From: Flavobacteriaceae bacterium
GTDB lineage: Bacteria > Bacteroidota > Bacteroidia > Flavobacteriales > Flavobacteriaceae
Assembly (NCBI GenBank): GCA_013043685.1
Contig: JABDNT010000002.1
Location: 62,001 to 126,000 of the forward strand
DNA: 64,000 nt
Direction: 5' to 3'
Part shown: piece by piece, positions 62,985 to 64,000 of the stretch
How positions within the stretch are numbered: the stretch's first letter is position 1
Layout: every line of letters starts with the position of its first letter
The notes under the pieces: generated by a model
Told to the model about the DNA's origin: nothing
Databases searched by the model: none
What the model saw: only the letters and a program-made list of their open reading frames with translations
Translations under genes and position numbers: made by a program

Positions 62985-64000
62985 ACCTGTAATTGTCTTT
63001 CACCTGGTGCTGAACGCGATCATTGTCGTTTTCATCACCGGCGCTTCCTACTATCATGTGCCGCTGGAAGGGCTGAAAGATCATGCTATTTATTTCTTAC
63101 ATCTTTGCGCACTGCAATCAACCGTGGCCGGAATACTCTATGTCCTAAGCCTGTTCAAATGGACATTCAGAGTCGTGTTTTCCATTTTGTTTCTGTCTTA
63201 TTGCGGATTTTCATTCTGGGCTTATTCTCAGGACATATCCATTACACGTTCTTTGATTCAGGGAGTGATGGAGACGAAACCGGACATAGCCATCGATCTG
63301 ATCACCATTCCTTATTTCATATTTTATCTGGTTGCGATCGCGGTATTGATATTCATACTTAATTGGCACGGGAGATTAAATAGGCGCAAAGGGTTTCGGA
63401 TCTTTATTGTGCCGGCAGTGGCTTTAATAATTATGTTTTTTGTTTTCGAACGGAAACAATATGGCATCTTTAAGTTCAGGTTGCCGTATAATGTAGTGGT
63501 TGCCCTCGATGATTATTACGAGCAGCCCCCCTTTAAACTTGAGCAGAAGATACCACCGGTACATTCAGGAACCGATTCTTTAAAAGTTGTGTTTGTATTA
63601 GGGGAAACGGTACGAGCTGATCATTTAGGTCTGAATGGCTATAATCGCAATACAACACCCTTGCTTTCCCAAAGAAAGGACATTATTAGTTATTCGAACC
63701 TGTTCACCAGCAAGACAATTACAGCAACAAGCCTGCCTCAAATATTAACAGATCAACTGTTAACCGATACAATTGGATCTTATACTTCTCTGTATTCGGT
63801 TGTTAATGATGGAGGATTTAAAACCACCTGGATTGGAAATCAAACCATGGAAAAATCGTATTTACCTATCGTCGAAACCAACCGGGATATTATTCTTGTG
63901 GACAAGTATAAATCGGTTTTCAGTTTTGATAAAGAACTGGATGGTGTCATGCTAAAACCCATTGATTCTTTGTTGCGGCTGAACGATAAGCAGCTAATCA
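62962..64000 (+). CDS. EptA-like phosphoethanolamine transferase (3' end outside window)
   Basis: 346 codons visible, running off the window. About five N-terminal transmembrane helices are followed by a periplasmic alkaline-phosphatase-type domain. FVLGETVRADHLGLNGYNR carries the conserved metal-binding Glu (E215), and TSKTITATSLPQIL is the nucleophile region (T254 or T256). The family adds phosphoethanolamine to lipid A or another glycan. Starts at ATG 62962, overlapping the acyltransferase by 23 nt, which suggests joint modification of one envelope polymer. Confidence 0.85.
   Translation, partial: MEKLKRIKPVIVFHLVLNAIIVVFITGASYYHVPLEGLKDHAIYFLHLCALQSTVAGILYVLSLFKWTFRVVFSILFLSYCGFSFWAYSQDISITRSLIQGVMETKPDIAIDLITIPYFIFYLVAIAVLIFILNWHGRLNRRKGFRIFIVPAVALIIMFFVFERKQYGIFKFRLPYNVVVALDDYYEQPPFKLEQKIPPVHSGTDSLKVVFVLGETVRADHLGLNGYNRNTTPLLSQRKDIISYSNLFTSKTITATSLPQILTDQLLTDTIGSYTSLYSVVNDGGFKTTWIGNQTMEKSYLPIVETNRDIILVDKYKSVFSFDKELDGVMLKPIDSLLRLNDKQLI

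Noticed and set aside
1-64000. Mobile element, prophage, CRISPR or rRNA
   Set aside because: No transposase, integrase, phage gene, regularly spaced repeat array or rRNA was seen; gene content is uniformly housekeeping or flavobacterial accessory.

Overview
The window is a compact, insertion-free stretch of a Bacteroidota chromosome, most likely a marine or environmental member of the Flavobacteriaceae. Evidence: a secreted protein with a type B type IX secretion (T9SS) C-terminal domain, a small PID-CTERM-like surface protein, flavobacterial gene neighbourhoods (accB/accC/fabH/rpmF/YceD/pdxA, and rnpA next to an S41 peptidase), almost no Shine-Dalgarno sequences, and many TAnnTTTG-type Bacteroidota -7 promoter boxes. 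No rRNA, CRISPR array, transposase, integrase or phage gene was seen. There are three tRNA genes: Ala-GGC, a CAU tRNA that looks like Ile2, and Cys-GCA.

Layout. 1-5.9 kb: the 3' part of an AddB/RecB-like nuclease, tRNA-Ala, a large GT-C-like membrane protein, a two-domain universal stress protein and a GNAT enzyme. 5.9-13 kb: a T9SS cargo protein, a MATE exporter, QueD, LpxH, an esterase-like gene stub, a peptidoglycan-binding membrane protein and RecJ. 13-19.8 kb: an AhpD-like protein, a UDG-family protein, RsmI, a conserved hypothetical, then tdk-alr-mscL, asd and a DoxX protein. 19.9-26 kb: an S9 prolyl oligopeptidase lipoprotein, an orphan ABC ATPase, an NTF2-like secreted protein, and a leftward GreA-like/mtgA/FAD-oxidoreductase unit. 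26-31 kb: the leftward fatty-acid block accC-accB-fabH-rpmF-yceD, then pdxA. 31-37 kb: riboflavin synthase, a PID-CTERM-like protein, tRNA-CAU, methylmalonyl-CoA epimerase, rbfA, a LolC-like permease, dusB and lepA.

37-42.7 kb holds an ion-transport cluster: a CPA-type Na+/H+ antiporter with TrkA domains, divergent from a USP-SulP gene pair that overlaps by 4 nt. 42.7-50.4 kb is a rightward peptidase-rich run: MBL hydrolase, S8 peptidase lipoprotein, M1 peptidase, rnpA, S41 peptidase, sterol-desaturase-like hydroxylase and a small uncharacterised protein. 50.4-54.4 kb is leftward: Amt, an ElaA-like GNAT, a CDF metal exporter, rpiB, a ~510-bp AT-rich gap and a DUF2007 protein. 54.5-64 kb: RNase R, a GIN/DUF2807 protein, a LysE-type exporter, tRNA-Cys, folB, glnS, a CPBP protease, a secreted orphan, an acyltransferase and the start of an EptA-like phosphoethanolamine transferase.

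The most striking non-gene pattern is promoter geometry. In six genes (MATE, lpxH, rbfA, rnpA, amt, LysE) a -7 box ends exactly 4 nt before the start codon, which predicts leaderless mRNAs, two of them starting with TTG. No clearly new defence or biosynthetic system was found. The better leads for novelty are the SulP C-terminal extension, the PID-CTERM-like protein, the AT-rich gap before RNase R, and several short membrane ORFs.
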